In this document: positions 18,024 through 27,324 of the stretch, one piece after another
Position numbering within the stretch: position 1 is the stretch's first letter
Layout of the letters: the number at the start of each line of letters is the position of its first letter
Assembly: GCA_030426725.1 (NCBI GenBank)
Contig: JAUHXZ010000018.1
Coordinates: 1-41,760 of the forward strand
DNA length: 41,760 nt
From: Actinomycetes bacterium
GTDB taxonomy: Bacteria; Actinomycetota; Actinomycetes; Propionibacteriales; Propionibacteriaceae
Direction: 5' to 3'
Translations under genes and position numbers: made by a program
Notes under the pieces: generated by a model
Seen by the model: only the letters and a program-made list of their open reading frames with translations
What the model was told of the DNA's origin: nothing
Database searches by the model: none

Positions 18024-18029
18024 ACTCTA
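18024..18029 (-). promoter_or_regulatory. -10 hexamer TAGAGT for mdh
   Basis: The same hexamer as upstream of purU, but here 43 nt before the start codon. This gives a message with a leader and a ribosome site. No -35 is clear. Confidence 0.4.
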
Positions 18030-18066
18030 CCGCCCGCGGGTCCCCTCACGCCCCCGGGATGCCGCA

Positions 18067-18708
18067 TCAGATGATGCGGAACACCCAGTGCAGGACCTCG
18101 ATCATCACAACGGCCGCCAGCCACAGCATCAGGGCGATCGTCACCCACCCGCCGCGGACGAACGCCATGGCCCTCTCCTGGGCCCGCGGCGGCAGGAACA
18201 GGTTGCCCTCCTGGATGTTCCAGTTGGTCATCGACCAGAACACGAAGGTGGTGGCGATGGTGACGGTGATGCACCAGGGGCACAGCGCCCCGATGACGAA
18301 GGTGGACTGGTACAGCAGCCAGTAGGCGAAGATCACGCCGAGAAGGTAGACGACGTTGGCGGTGAACATGAACCACCGCGGGAACCGGGTGCGGGCCAGC
18401 GACGCCACCGCGATGGTCATGACCACCGGCTCGGCGATGAGGCCGAGGAACGCGTTGGGGAAGCCGAAGACGTTGGCCTGGGGGGTCGCGCCGACCTTGG
18501 CGCAGTCGAAGACCGCGTTGATCGAGCAGCTGAGCACCACATCGGGGTTCGCGGCCAGGAGGATCGCGTCGTAGGACAGGACGAAGGAGGCGACCAGGCT
18601 GAGCGTCGCGAAGACCAGCATCTCCGTGAAGAGGATGATCCGGATCCGGGAGCTGGGCCCTTCGGCCACGTCGGGGGCGTCGTCCTCGCGGACCTCGGTC
18701 ACGTGCAT
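18067..18708 (-). CDS. Vitamin K epoxide reductase (VKOR) family membrane protein
   Basis: A 213-residue membrane protein with about five membrane segments. VKOR enzymes re-oxidise DsbA-like proteins using quinone, driving disulfide formation outside the cell. The active-site CPWC is at about residues 143-146 in a membrane helix. The shuttle pair is C61 and C69 (SCSINAVFDC), as in the family. There is no fused thioredoxin domain and no DsbA next door. A second in-frame ATG exists at 18717. The one at 18708 is chosen because TAGCAT ends 7 nt before it. Confidence 0.9.
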   Translation of the reverse strand: MHVTEVREDDAPDVAEGPSSRIRIILFTEMLVFATLSLVASFVLSYDAILLAANPDVVLSCSINAVFDCAKVGATPQANVFGFPNAFLGLIAEPVVMTIAVASLARTRFPRWFMFTANVVYLLGVIFAYWLLYQSTFVIGALCPWCITVTIATTFVFWSMTNWNIQEGNLFLPPRAQERAMAFVRGGWVTIALMLWLAAVVMIEVLHWVFRII

Positions 18709-18715
18709 GGCGATC

Positions 18716-18721
18716 ATGCTA
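18716..18721 (-). promoter_or_regulatory. -10 hexamer TAGCAT for the VKOR gene, leaderless geometry
   Basis: It ends 7 nt before the ATG at 18708 on the minus strand and overlaps the alternative ATG at 18717. That is an argument against the longer reading. Confidence 0.45.
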
Positions 18722-18744
18722 CCCGGCCGCCGGCGGGGTGCCCG

Positions 18745-19038
18745 TCACGTGGACGGCGGGACGAAGAGCGACACCGCGGCGGTCGCGAGCCCCAGCACCG
18801 TGAACACCGTGACATCGATCCACTTGCGGCGCAGCACGAGCAGGCCCGCGAGATCCCGCGGCAGTACGAGGCGGAGCAGCCCGGCCAGCACCAGGGCGCC
18901 GGCCACCATCAGTGAGGCCCGGCGCCAGTGCCCGAACGCCGCGTAGCCGGCGCCGACCGCGACGGCGGTGAGGACGAGCAGCAGCGGCCAGGGGTTGCTG
19001 GGATAGAAGTCGGCCGGTTTGTCCCGCCTAGCCGGCAT
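18745..19038 (-). CDS. DUF3017 small membrane protein
   Basis: A 97-residue protein with three hydrophobic segments (about 18-36, 43-60 and 75-93) and a positively charged N-terminus. Size, topology and position directly after folD match DUF3017, an actinobacterial family of unknown function. The ATG lies inside the last codons of folD (11-bp overlap), so it is translationally coupled to it. Nothing in the sequence suggests a catalytic role. Confidence 0.75.
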   Translation of the reverse strand: MPARRDKPADFYPSNPWPLLLVLTAVAVGAGYAAFGHWRRASLMVAGALVLAGLLRLVLPRDLAGLLVLRRKWIDVTVFTVLGLATAAVSLFVPPST

Positions 19039-19882
19039 GGATGGCTTCGGCGCGGTCGACGACGTTGCTGAGCAGCATGGCCCGCGTCATCGGCCCTACG
19101 CCGCCCGGGTTCGGGGTGACCCAGGCGGCCTTGTCCCACACGTCGGGGGCGAGGTCGCCGACCGTCTTGCCCTCGATGCGGCTCACACCGACGTCGACGA
19201 GGACGGCGCCCTCGCGGATCATGTCCGCGGTGATCATCCCGTGGACCCCGGCGGCCGCCACGACGACGTCCGCGTCGCGGGTGTGGGAGGCCAGGTCGCG
19301 GGTGCCGGTGTGGCAGAGGGTGACGGTGGAGTTCTCGCTGCGGCGGGTGAGGATGAGGCCGAGCGGCCGGCCGACGGTGATGCCGCGGCCGACGACGCAC
19401 ACCTCGGCGCCCTTGAGTTCGACGCCGTGGCGGCGCAGCAATTCGACGATGCCGCGCGGCGTGCAGGGCAGCGTCGCGGGCTCGTTGAGCACGAGGCGGC
19501 CGAGGTTGATCGGGTGGAGGCCGTCGGCGTCCTTGTCGGGGTCGATGAGGCCCAGGGCCCAGTTCTCGTCGAGGTGTCTGGGGATGGGCAGCTGGACGAT
19601 GTAGCCCGTGACCGCGTCGTCGGCGTTGAGGGACTCGATGGCCTCCTGCAACTGCGCCGCGGTGGCGTCCGCCGGGAGGTTGACGCGCACGGACGCGATG
19701 CCGACCTCCTCGCAGTCGCGGTGCTTCATCTTGACGTAGCTCTGGCTGGCCGGGTCCTCCCCGACGAGCACGGTGGCCAGGCCGGGGACGACGCCGCGGG
19801 CACGTAGCGCGGCGACCCGCTCGGTCAGTTCGGCCTTGATGGCGGCGGCGGTGGCCTTGCCGTCGAGCTTCTGCGCGGTCAC
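19028..19882 (-). CDS. folD: Methylenetetrahydrofolate dehydrogenase/cyclohydrolase
   Basis: Bifunctional enzyme interconverting 5,10-methylene-THF and 10-formyl-THF, the formyl donor used by PurN and PurH just upstream; 284 residues. The catalytic Lys is in [15 protein letters not shown] near residue 53. The active-site [10 protein letters not shown] follows near residue 100. [11 protein letters not shown] and the NADP loop [11 protein letters not shown] are intact. The GTG start has AGGAGG 4 nt upstream and lies 13 bp after purH, clearly within the same operon. Confidence 0.96.
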   Translation of the reverse strand: MTAQKLDGKATAAAIKAELTERVAALRARGVVPGLATVLVGEDPASQSYVKMKHRDCEEVGIASVRVNLPADATAAQLQEAIESLNADDAVTGYIVQLPIPRHLDENWALGLIDPDKDADGLHPINLGRLVLNEPATLPCTPRGIVELLRRHGVELKGAEVCVVGRGITVGRPLGLILTRRSENSTVTLCHTGTRDLASHTRDADVVVAAAGVHGMITADMIREGAVLVDVGVSRIEGKTVGDLAPDVWDKAAWVTPNPGGVGPMTRAMLLSNVVDRAEAIHAG

Positions 19883-19895
19883 GGTGCCTCCTGGG

Positions 19896-21455
19896 TCAGT
19901 GGAAGAAGTGGCGGGTGCCGGTGAAGTACATCGTGACGCCGGCCGCGGTGACCGCGTCGATGACCTCCTGGTCGCGGACGGAGCCGCCGGGCTGGACGAT
20001 GGCCTTCACGCCGGCGTCGAGGAGCACCTGGGCCCCGTCGGCGAAGGGGAAGAACGCGTCGGAGGCCGCGACCGATCCGGTGGCCCGGTCACCGGCGCGG
20101 TTGACGGCCAGGTGGCAGGAATCGACGCGGTTGACCTGACCCATGCCGACGCCCACCGACGCCCCGTCCGAGGCGAGGAGGATGGCGTTGGACTTGGCCG
20201 AGCGGACCGCCCGCCAGGCGAAGGCGAGGTCCTCGAGGGTCTCCTCGTCGGCGGCCTCGCCCGAGACGAGGGTCCAGTTCGACGGGTCGTCGCCGGCGGC
20301 GTCGATGGCGTCGGTCTGCTGCAGCAGCAATCCGCCGTCGATCTGACGGAAGGAGATACCGGTGTTGTCCGCGTCTCCGGCGATGAGGATGCGGATGTTC
20401 TTCTTGGCCGTGAGGATGTCGACGGCACCGTCCTCGTAGCCGGGCGCGACGATGACCTCGGTGAAGATGCCGGCCACCTGGGTGGCCATCTCGACGCTCA
20501 CGCGGCGGTTGGCGGCAATGACGCCGCCGAACGCGGACACCGGGTCGCAGGCGTGGGCCTTGCGGTGGGCCTCCGCGACGTCGGCCCCGACGGCGATGCC
20601 GCAAGGGTTGGCGTGCTTGATGACGGCGACGGCCGGTTCCTCGAAGTCGTAGGCCGCGCGCCGGGCCGCGTCGGCGTCGACGTAGTTGTTGTAGCTCATC
20701 TCCTTGCCGTGGAGCTGGGTCGCCCCGGCGAGGCCGTCGGTGCCGTCGGAGTTGCGGTAGACCGCCGCACCCTGATGCGAGTTCTCGCCGTAGCGCAGGT
20801 CGGCGACCTTGAACCAGGCCGCGCCCGCCCAGGAGGGGAATCCGGAGCCGCCGGAGGTGTCGGTGACCACGCTGCCCATCCACGACGCCACGGCGACGTC
20901 GTAGGTGGCGGAGTGCACGAAGGCGGCGGCGGCGAGCGCCTTGCGCTGCTCCAGGCTGAAGCCGCCGGCGGCCAGGGCCTCGCGCAGCATCGGGTACTGC
21001 TCGGCGGAGGTGACGACCGCGACGGACTGGTGGTTCTTGGCGGCCGCGCGCACCATGGTGGGCCCGCCGATGTCGATCTGCTCGACGCACTCGTCCTCGG
21101 ACGCGCCGGAGGCTACCGTGGCCGCGAACGGGTAGAGGTTGGTGATGACCAGGTCGAAGGGCGCGACCTCGAGGTCCTCCAGTTGCTCGCGGTGGGATTC
21201 CAGGCGACGGTCGGCCAGGATGCCGGCGTGGATGCGGGGGTGGAGGGTCTTGACCCGCCCGTCGAGACACTCGGGGAAACCGGTCACCTGCTCCACCGGC
21301 GTAACCGGGACCCCGGCGTCGGCGAGCGTCCTCGCGGTCGACCCGGTGGAGACGATCTCCACTCCGGCGGCGGTCAGATCACGACCGAGGTCGACGAGTC
21401 CGGCCTTGTCGTAGACCGAGACGAGGGCTCGGCGAAGCGGGATGAGATCGGTCAC
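19896..21455 (-). CDS. purH: AICAR transformylase/IMP cyclohydrolase
   Basis: Performs the last two steps of IMP synthesis, taking a formyl group from 10-formyl-THF; 519 residues. The N-terminal MGS-like cyclohydrolase domain covers about 1-195, with [12 protein letters not shown] and [14 protein letters not shown]. The transformylase domain follows, with [15 protein letters not shown] and VIKHANPCG, and ends with [11 protein letters not shown]. An ATG at 21473 would add six residues. The GTG at 21455 is preferred because it overlaps the purN stop as GTGA and has AAGGAAAG about 7 nt upstream. Confidence 0.95.
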   Translation of the reverse strand: MTDLIPLRRALVSVYDKAGLVDLGRDLTAAGVEIVSTGSTARTLADAGVPVTPVEQVTGFPECLDGRVKTLHPRIHAGILADRRLESHREQLEDLEVAPFDLVITNLYPFAATVASGASEDECVEQIDIGGPTMVRAAAKNHQSVAVVTSAEQYPMLREALAAGGFSLEQRKALAAAAFVHSATYDVAVASWMGSVVTDTSGGSGFPSWAGAAWFKVADLRYGENSHQGAAVYRNSDGTDGLAGATQLHGKEMSYNNYVDADAARRAAYDFEEPAVAVIKHANPCGIAVGADVAEAHRKAHACDPVSAFGGVIAANRRVSVEMATQVAGIFTEVIVAPGYEDGAVDILTAKKNIRILIAGDADNTGISFRQIDGGLLLQQTDAIDAAGDDPSNWTLVSGEAADEETLEDLAFAWRAVRSAKSNAILLASDGASVGVGMGQVNRVDSCHLAVNRAGDRATGSVAASDAFFPFADGAQVLLDAGVKAIVQPGGSVRDQEVIDAVTAAGVTMYFTGTRHFFH

Positions 21456-22027
21456 GGGGTGCTTTCCTTCCATTCGGCCACGGCCTGGATCAGCAGTCGG
21501 CGCTCGACCACCTTGATGCGTTCATGGAGCGAGTCCACGTCGTCGTCGGGCAGCACGTCAACCGCGCCTTGGAGCAGGATCTTACCGGTGTCGACGCCGG
21601 CGTCGACGAGGAAGACGGTGGCTCCGGTCACTTTGACCCCGGCGGCCAGCGCGTCGCGCGGGCCGTGCATGCCGGGGAAGCTGGGTAGCAGAGCGGGGTG
21701 TGTGTTGATGGTGCGGCCGCCGAAACGCTCCAGGAACGCGGGGCCCAGCAGCTTCATGAACCCCGCCGAGGCCACGAGATCGGGCCGGTAGGTCTCGACG
21801 AGGTCACGCAGGCCGACGTCCCAGACGGCCCTGTCGCCGCCCTTGCGCAGGGGATGGGCCAGCGCGGGAATCCCGCGGGCCCGGGCACGTTCGAGTCCGG
21901 CGGCGTCGGGCCGGTCCGACACGACCGCGTCGACGACGGCATCCACCTCGCCCGCGTCGATCGCGTCGAAGAGCGCCTGACACAGGGTGCCGGAGCCGGA
22001 CAGCAGTACGACGACGTGGGTGGTCAC
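21452..22027 (-). CDS. purN: Phosphoribosylglycinamide formyltransferase
   Basis: Formylates GAR in purine synthesis with 10-formyl-THF; 191 residues, normal length. The phosphate loop [14 protein letters not shown] is at the N-terminus. The catalytic Asn and His are in [16 protein letters not shown], and the Asp is in [13 protein letters not shown]. The GTG start has AGGA 8 nt upstream. The same bases form TAGGAT, ending 6 nt before the codon, so either a leaderless message or ribosome-site initiation is possible. It overlaps the end of the perM-like gene region by promoter only; the coding gap is 4 bp. Confidence 0.95.
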   Translation of the reverse strand: MTTHVVVLLSGSGTLCQALFDAIDAGEVDAVVDAVVSDRPDAAGLERARARGIPALAHPLRKGGDRAVWDVGLRDLVETYRPDLVASAGFMKLLGPAFLERFGGRTINTHPALLPSFPGMHGPRDALAAGVKVTGATVFLVDAGVDTGKILLQGAVDVLPDDDVDSLHERIKVVERRLLIQAVAEWKESTP

Positions 22028-22031
22028 CCGG

Positions 22032-23381
22032 TCATCCTATGGGGTCCGGCCTTCCCGCATCGGCCCGCCCTTCATCCTGTTCGCCGGTGGACGACGGCGG
22101 ATCAACCCGGACCGTGGCCTCCCCGTCCGCGGTTGTGGCGGGTTCCTCCGGTGGCGCCGCGGCGTCGGTGGCCGCCTCGGTGGGCTTCCACGGCCGCCGG
22201 ACCAGGCCGAGGACCAGGCCGGACGCAAGGCCTCCGAGCCCGAGGAGGGTGGGGGCGAAGATCGCCAGCTCCGGCACCCTCGCCCCGAGATGCACCAGAC
22301 GGCCGGAGCCGAGGCCGCCGGCCCCGAGAGCCGCCAGCACCGTGACGGCAAGGCCGGTCAGCACGCCGGCCAGGCCCCCGACGAGGGCGGTCTCGTCGAA
22401 CCGTGCGCGGGGCCGGGCCCAGGCCACCGCCAGCCCGGCGACCGCGCCGGCGACGGCGCCGATCACCAGCCACCAGAGCGAGGCCCAGGACCCCTCACCG
22501 GCGGGGACGATGCCGAAGGCGGGGATGGCCGGAAGCAGCCCGACGTCCGCGCCGGACATGCTGAGCAGGGAACCGTCGCCTAGAGTGAATCCCGCCCCGA
22601 GGATCCACGATGCGGCGGCGAGGACGAGGTTCGGCAGGTAGATGAGGTGGAGCGCGGTGAGCAGCACGAGGCCGGCGACCCCACCGCCGAGCGCCTCCAC
22701 GATGGCGGTAACCGCGTCGCGCCCCTGGTACAGCGCGACGGCCAGGGCCGCCGAGGCGCCGGCGAGCACCGTCAGCAGGGCCGCACCCATCGCACGCGGG
22801 ACGACGGCCAGCCACCGGGGCCAGGCCGCGGTCGGGTCGTGCCCGATGCCGCGCGCGGCGCCCCAGAGGCCCGCGATCCCACCGATGGCCAGGGAGCCCG
22901 CGACGACGCCGACCGTGGCCTCGTCGAGTGCCGCGGCCACGACGACGACGCCGGCGGCGTACACACCGCCGAAGGTTCCGCCGACACGCAGTACCAGGTC
23001 GCCCGTGGCCCTGTCGGGGTCCGCCACCTGCGCGCGCTGCGCGGCGGACCCGGAGACGGGCAGGGCCAGGAACACGAGCAGGGCGCTCAGCCCCAGGGGC
23101 GCGATGGAGACGGTCTGCCCAGCGATGTCGACCGCGCCGCCGTTGGCGAGCAGCAGGACCTGCCCGGCGAGCCGCAGAGCGTCGGCCGCGGCCACGTCGG
23201 GGGAGGTGAGCCAGCCGACCACCGCCAGGGCCGCGAGGAGTAACCATCCGCCCAGCAGCACGGCGAGCGGCCCGAGGACCGCAGGGAGATACCAGGGCCA
23301 GCGCAGGGACCCGCCGGCCGGATGCGAGGAGGCGTCGACGTCGACGGCGACGGTGCGGGGTAACAAGGTGCGGCGTGGCAT
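22032..23381 (-). CDS. perM: DUF6350/PerM-like polytopic membrane protein
   Basis: A 449-residue membrane protein with about ten hydrophobic segments, followed by an acidic/Pro-rich cytosolic tail of about 60 residues. It immediately precedes purN-purH. M. tuberculosis Rv0955 (PerM, needed for division and persistence under stress) occupies the same place, and the size and topology agree. Orthology is inferred from position and topology, not from a motif. The frame is open upstream, with another ATG at 23435. The ATG at 23381 is chosen because AGGAG lies 8 nt before it. A role at the divisome follows from the Mycobacterium work and is not shown here. Confidence 0.75.
   Translation of the reverse strand: MPRRTLLPRTVAVDVDASSHPAGGSLRWPWYLPAVLGPLAVLLGGWLLLAALAVVGWLTSPDVAAADALRLAGQVLLLANGGAVDIAGQTVSIAPLGLSALLVFLALPVSGSAAQRAQVADPDRATGDLVLRVGGTFGGVYAAGVVVVAAALDEATVGVVAGSLAIGGIAGLWGAARGIGHDPTAAWPRWLAVVPRAMGAALLTVLAGASAALAVALYQGRDAVTAIVEALGGGVAGLVLLTALHLIYLPNLVLAAASWILGAGFTLGDGSLLSMSGADVGLLPAIPAFGIVPAGEGSWASLWWLVIGAVAGAVAGLAVAWARPRARFDETALVGGLAGVLTGLAVTVLAALGAGGLGSGRLVHLGARVPELAIFAPTLLGLGGLASGLVLGLVRRPWKPTEAATDAAAPPEEPATTADGEATVRVDPPSSTGEQDEGRADAGRPDPIG
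22034..22039 (-). promoter_or_regulatory. -10 hexamer TAGGAT for purN, leaderless geometry
   Basis: It ends 6 nt before the purN GTG at 22027 and overlaps the stop codon of the perM-like gene. It could give purN-purH-folD a promoter separate from perM. Confidence 0.4.
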
Positions 23382-23477
23382 GTCTCCAGCTCCTGTTCGT
23401 CGCGACGGTTGCGAGGCGGCGGTAGTGTTGCCCATCGGTACCCCAGTTGAATCCGGCTGCTCCGGGGAGGTGACGAG

Positions 23478-25049
23478 ATGGGCGACGATGACGAAATGAG
23501 GCCCCGCCGTGCGTGGCAGGAGGAGATCTCGGCCCCCTCCCCGCCGGAACCGGACCCTACCCCAGCCGACGAAATCTTCCGCCCGCGACGCGGCGCATCG
23601 CCGCAGCCCGACCCGGTCACCCCGATCCCGCCCCCCGTCTTCCCGCGCTCGGCCGGGGATCACTCGGACGAGTCCGGTCCGGCCCCACGCCGGTCGGCGA
23701 TGTCGTCACAGACCCCGCCCGGGCCGGACCACGGCCCCGCCCCCGCGCGGGACGTCGACCGACGGGCCATCGGATCGTCGCTGGCGAAATGGGCCGTCGG
23801 TGGCCTCGTCGGGGCCGTGGCCGTGGGCTCGATCGCGTTCGTGGTCGCACGCGGCGACGGGGAGCCGGCCACGCCGGCCGGCCCGAGCGCGTCGCCGTCG
23901 GTCTCGGCGAGCCCCAGCGCTCCCGCCGTCACCACGGCGAGCCTCGTCACCGGGGAGGATCTGTCAGCGTTCGCCTCCGCCGAGGCGTGGGCGGTGACCG
24001 CCACGAGCGAGGCCGTGGCCGACCACGAGGGCCGCGTGGCGTGCCTGAGCACGGAGAACCCCGTCCAGAACCCGACGACGTCACTGCAACGGACCCTGGC
24101 GACGTCGGCCGACGACCAGCTCGCCGCCCTGCACCGGATCGACGTCTACGCCTCCGAGGCCGCGGCCGAGCAGATGTTCAGCGCCCGCACCGCCGCCCTG
24201 TCGTCGTGCGACGAGGTCCCCGCTCGCATCGTCTCCGCCTCGGACGTCACGGGCCTGGGCGACCGCGCCTTCCAGCTCACCGTGGCCTTCGAGAACCAGC
24301 CCACGCTCTTCCACACCGTGCTGATGACCCGGGTGGGTTCCGCGGTGCAGACCCTCGACGTCGCCCGCACGGGCAGCCCCGTCGACTCCCAGGAGCCCGC
24401 CGGCGCCCTGGCCCGCCCGCAGACCGAGCTGTGCGACGCCGAGGGCGTCGCCTGCACGGTGGAGCCCGAGGTCTCCGGGGCAGTGGTGCCGCTGGTCGAG
24501 CCCGCCGGTTGGCTGATTCCCTCGGACCTGCCCCGGATCCGTCCGGGCTCCGGGCGGTGGACGGCCTCCGACCCCACGGACCTGACGAGCCAGGGCATGG
24601 GATGCGAGAACATGACGCTCGCCACCGAGCCGGGCCCGACGCGGCGCGAGCAGGCGACCTACCTCATGACGCAGGACGACCGGGCGCCCGCCACCTTCGG
24701 CATGGACGAGTTGATGTTCAAGTTCCGCAACGCCGAGGACGCGGACGCCTTCGTCAAGAAGCTCGGGCTGGCGATCGCCCAGTGCGGGGACCGCGTCAAC
24801 ACCGCGAAGGTCAATGAGCTCTCGAAGGTAGACGGCACCGGTGCCGACGGCACGGAGGTGAATACCCGGCTGTTCTCGGTCAAGCAGGCCACCGCCGACG
24901 AGGACGAAGTGCCCTACCAGCTCATTCTCAGCGTGGCCGGCGACAAGGTCGTCTACTCGATCGTGACCGTCACCGACGACTACCGGTTCACCGAGGCCCA
25001 GCTCAAGGACGTGGGCCTGCGGGTCGGGGTCCGCGCCAGCCAGGGCTGA
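23478..25049 (+). CDS. Membrane-anchored protein with two PknH-sensor-like modules
   Basis: A 523-residue predicted type II membrane protein. Residues 1-100 are a disordered Pro/Arg-rich cytosolic part. A single membrane helix is at about 105-124 (WAVGGLVGAVAVGSIAFVV), then a Pro/Ser/Ala linker. Two extracellular modules follow, at about 155-320 and 340-520. Both carry features of the PknH C-terminal sensor: a central Cys pair, EQxxYLM- or ALHRIDVYAS-type strands, and a closing strand of hydrophobic residues. No kinase domain is present. GGGGAGG 7 nt before the ATG is a strong ribosome site. It is divergent from perM and convergent with sucD, roughly the slot of Rv0953c-Rv0954 in Mycobacterium. 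Ligand and partner are unknown. Confidence 0.7.
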   Translation: MGDDDEMRPRRAWQEEISAPSPPEPDPTPADEIFRPRRGASPQPDPVTPIPPPVFPRSAGDHSDESGPAPRRSAMSSQTPPGPDHGPAPARDVDRRAIGSSLAKWAVGGLVGAVAVGSIAFVVARGDGEPATPAGPSASPSVSASPSAPAVTTASLVTGEDLSAFASAEAWAVTATSEAVADHEGRVACLSTENPVQNPTTSLQRTLATSADDQLAALHRIDVYASEAAAEQMFSARTAALSSCDEVPARIVSASDVTGLGDRAFQLTVAFENQPTLFHTVLMTRVGSAVQTLDVARTGSPVDSQEPAGALARPQTELCDAEGVACTVEPEVSGAVVPLVEPAGWLIPSDLPRIRPGSGRWTASDPTDLTSQGMGCENMTLATEPGPTRREQATYLMTQDDRAPATFGMDELMFKFRNAEDADAFVKKLGLAIAQCGDRVNTAKVNELSKVDGTGADGTEVNTRLFSVKQATADEDEVPYQLILSVAGDKVVYSIVTVTDDYRFTEAQLKDVGLRVGVRASQG

Positions 25050-25058
25050 CGCGGACCC
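25027..25058. terminator. Hairpin across the stop of the sensor-like gene
   Basis: A perfect 9-bp stem (25027-25035 with 25050-25058) has a 14-nt loop that contains the TGA at 25047-25049, in the 15-bp gap before the convergent sucD end. No T-run is present. A bidirectional terminator is possible but not certain. Confidence 0.35.
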
Positions 25059-25064
25059 GCCGGC

Positions 25065-25961
25065 TCAGGGCCGGACGTGCCGCAGTTCGGCGATGGCCTC
25101 GCGGGCCAGCATCGCGGTCAGCGACGGGGTCTCCCCCACCTGGACGCCGGCGGCTTCGAGCGCCTGCTTCTTGGCCTGCGCGGTGCCGGCGGAGCCGGTG
25201 ATGATGGCGCCGGCGTGGCCCATGGTCTTGCCGGGGGGCGCGGTGAAGCCCGCGACGTACCCGATGACCGGTTTGGTGATGTTGTCGGCGATGTAGGCCG
25301 CGGCCCGCTCCTCCGCGTCGCCGCCGATCTCGCCGATCATGACGATGAGGTCCGTGTCCGGGTCCTCCTCGAACGCTTGGAGGACGTCGATGTGCGGCGT
25401 CCCGACGACCGGGTCACCACCGATGCCGACGGCGGTGGAGAAACCGTGATCACGGAGTTCGTACATCATCTGGTAGGTGAGCGTGCCGGACTTCGACACG
25501 AGCCCGATCCGCCCCGGGCCGGAGATGTGGGCCGGGATGATGCCGACGTTCGACTTGCCGGGCGAGATGAGCCCCGGGCAGTTGGGCCCGATGATCCGGG
25601 TCCTGGTGCCCTTGGCGGCGGCGTGGAACTCGACGGAGTCGTGGACGGGGATGCCCTCGGTGATGACGACGCACAGCGACACTTCGGCCTCGATGGCCTC
25701 CAGGACAGCCGCCTTGGCGAACTTCGGGGGGACGAAGACGACGGAGACGTCGGCCTCCGTGGCCGCGACCCCCTCGACCATCGACCCGAACACGGGCACC
25801 GGATCCTCCTCGAAGAGGACGGACTCGCCGGACTTGCCCGGCGTGACGCCGCCGACGATGCGGGTGCCCGACATGATCATGCGCTGGGTGTGCTTGCGGC
25901 CCTCGCGGCCGGTCATGCCCTGGACAAGGACGCGCGACGACTCGTTGATGTAGATCGACAT
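25065..25961 (-). CDS. sucD: Succinyl-CoA synthetase alpha subunit
   Basis: ADP- or GDP-forming TCA-cycle enzyme subunit, 298 residues, that binds CoA and carries the phosphohistidine. The CoA-binding loop [16 protein letters not shown] is near residue 13. [15 protein letters not shown] lies in the middle. The phosphohistidine is in [13 protein letters not shown] near residue 245. The ATG follows the sucC stop by 7 bp, and no strong ribosome site is seen, so coupling to sucC is likely. Confidence 0.96.
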   Translation of the reverse strand: MSIYINESSRVLVQGMTGREGRKHTQRMIMSGTRIVGGVTPGKSGESVLFEEDPVPVFGSMVEGVAATEADVSVVFVPPKFAKAAVLEAIEAEVSLCVVITEGIPVHDSVEFHAAAKGTRTRIIGPNCPGLISPGKSNVGIIPAHISGPGRIGLVSKSGTLTYQMMYELRDHGFSTAVGIGGDPVVGTPHIDVLQAFEEDPDTDLIVMIGEIGGDAEERAAAYIADNITKPVIGYVAGFTAPPGKTMGHAGAIITGSAGTAQAKKQALEAAGVQVGETPSLTAMLAREAIAELRHVRP

Positions 25962-25968
25962 CGGTGGC

Positions 25969-27144
25969 TCAGTTTCCTTCCGCGGCCAGCTGGGCGGCGG
26001 CCCGGGCCGCCTCGTCCATGGTGTTCTTGACGGTGATGAGCGGATGGTTCGCCTCCGCGAGGATCGCCTTGCCCACCTCGACCGAGTTCCCGTCGAGCCG
26101 CACGACGATCGGCAGCCGCGCCTCGTCACCGAGGATGTCGAGCGCGTGCACGATCCCGTTGGCGACGTCGTTGCAGGCGGTGATGCCGCCGAAGATGTTG
26201 ACGAACACGCTGCGCACCTGCGGGTCGCTCATGATGATGCGCAGGCCGTTGGCCATCACGGCCGCGGAGGCGCCGCCGCCGATGTCGAGGAAGTTCGCCG
26301 GCTTCGGGCTGCCGGGGAGGTCCGCGCCGGCGCCCGCGACGACGTCGAGGCTGCTCATCACGAGGCCCGCGCCGTTGCCGATGACGCCGATGCTGCCGTC
26401 CAGCTTGACGTAGTTGAGGTCGAGTTCGCGGGCCTGCTTCTCGAGATCGACGTCGCCGGCGCTATCGGCGTACTGGGCCCACTCCTCGTGCCGGAACGCG
26501 GCGTTGCCGTCGATGGTCATCTTCCCATCGAGGGCCAGGATCTCGCCGTTGCCGGTCTTGACGAGCGGGTTGACCTCGACCAGCGTCGCGTCGCTGGCCT
26601 TGAACACGGTCCAGAGCTTCTGCATGACCTCACCGACGGGCCTGTGGTCCTCGGCGAGGAAGCCGGCATCGGTGGCGATCCGCTCGGCGACGGCGGCGGT
26701 GATGCCCTCAACCGGGTCGATCGGCGTCTTGACGAGCGCCTCAGGCCGCTCGACGGCGAGGGTCTCGATGTCCATACCACCCTCGATGCTGCACATCGCC
26801 AGAAAGCCGCCGGCGGCGCGGTCGAGCAGGATGGAGAAGTAGTACTCGTCCTGGATGTCGGCGCCGGGGCTGAGCATCACCGTCTCGACGGTGTGCCCCT
26901 TGATATCGAGCCCGAGGATCTCGGCGGCGGTCTTCTCGACGGCCTCCTCCCCGCGGGCGAGCTTCACGCCGCCGGCCTTGCCGCGGCCTCCGGTGCGCAC
27001 CTGCGCCTTGATGACGACGATGTCGGTGTCGAGTTCCGCGTACGCGGCGCGAGCCTCGGCGGGGGTGGTGGCGATGCGCCCGGGCAGTACGGGCACGCCG
27101 TACTTCTCGAACTGGTCGCGGGCTTGATACTCGAGGAGATCCAC
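25969..27144 (-). CDS. sucC: Succinyl-CoA synthetase beta subunit
   Basis: ATP-grasp subunit of 391 residues that binds nucleotide and succinate. It starts with the family pattern [20 protein letters not shown]. Then come [19 protein letters not shown], a [20 protein letters not shown] stretch and, near the C-terminus, [16 protein letters not shown] with [15 protein letters not shown]. The GTG start has GAAGGA 7 nt upstream, and TAGTCT about 35 nt upstream gives it a leader. sucC and sucD form a two-gene operon. Confidence 0.96.
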   Translation of the reverse strand: MDLLEYQARDQFEKYGVPVLPGRIATTPAEARAAYAELDTDIVVIKAQVRTGGRGKAGGVKLARGEEAVEKTAAEILGLDIKGHTVETVMLSPGADIQDEYYFSILLDRAAGGFLAMCSIEGGMDIETLAVERPEALVKTPIDPVEGITAAVAERIATDAGFLAEDHRPVGEVMQKLWTVFKASDATLVEVNPLVKTGNGEILALDGKMTIDGNAAFRHEEWAQYADSAGDVDLEKQARELDLNYVKLDGSIGVIGNGAGLVMSSLDVVAGAGADLPGSPKPANFLDIGGGASAAVMANGLRIIMSDPQVRSVFVNIFGGITACNDVANGIVHALDILGDEARLPIVVRLDGNSVEVGKAILAEANHPLITVKNTMDEAARAAAQLAAEGN

Positions 27145-27178
27145 GTTGGTCCTTCGGTCGGGTCGATCAAACGCGGCC

Positions 27179-27184
27179 AGACTA
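27179..27184 (-). promoter_or_regulatory. -10 hexamer TAGTCT for sucCD
   Basis: It lies 34 nt upstream of the sucC GTG on the minus strand, giving a leader of about 28 nt with a ribosome site. This contrasts with the leaderless genes nearby. Confidence 0.4.
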
Positions 27185-27258
27185 CCCGCGCGACGGGTGC
27201 TCCGGAAGGGTGTTCACGGGAGGACGGGTTCCCGGCTTTCACGCGCATGAGACGGATT

Positions 27259-27286
27259 TTGAGAGAAACCTGAGAACTGTTAAGGT
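27259..27286 (+). promoter_or_regulatory. Promoter of the M23 peptidase gene (TTGAGA - 16 bp - TAAGGT)
   Basis: The -35 TTGAGA is at 27259-27264 and the -10 TAAGGT at 27281-27286, with a 16-bp spacer. This is the best two-part promoter in the window. It sits in a locally AT-richer stretch and leaves a leader of about 32 nt carrying AAAGGAG. Confidence 0.55.
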
Positions 27287-27324
27287 TTACATCGAGGCCA
27301 ATCCCAGGCGAACAAAGGAGTCAG

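Noticed and set aside
22642..23499. Plus-strand frame of 285 codons opposite the perM-like gene
   Set aside because: Ala/Pro/Arg/Ser low complexity without a hydrophobic or domain pattern. The minus-strand frame has regular membrane helices.
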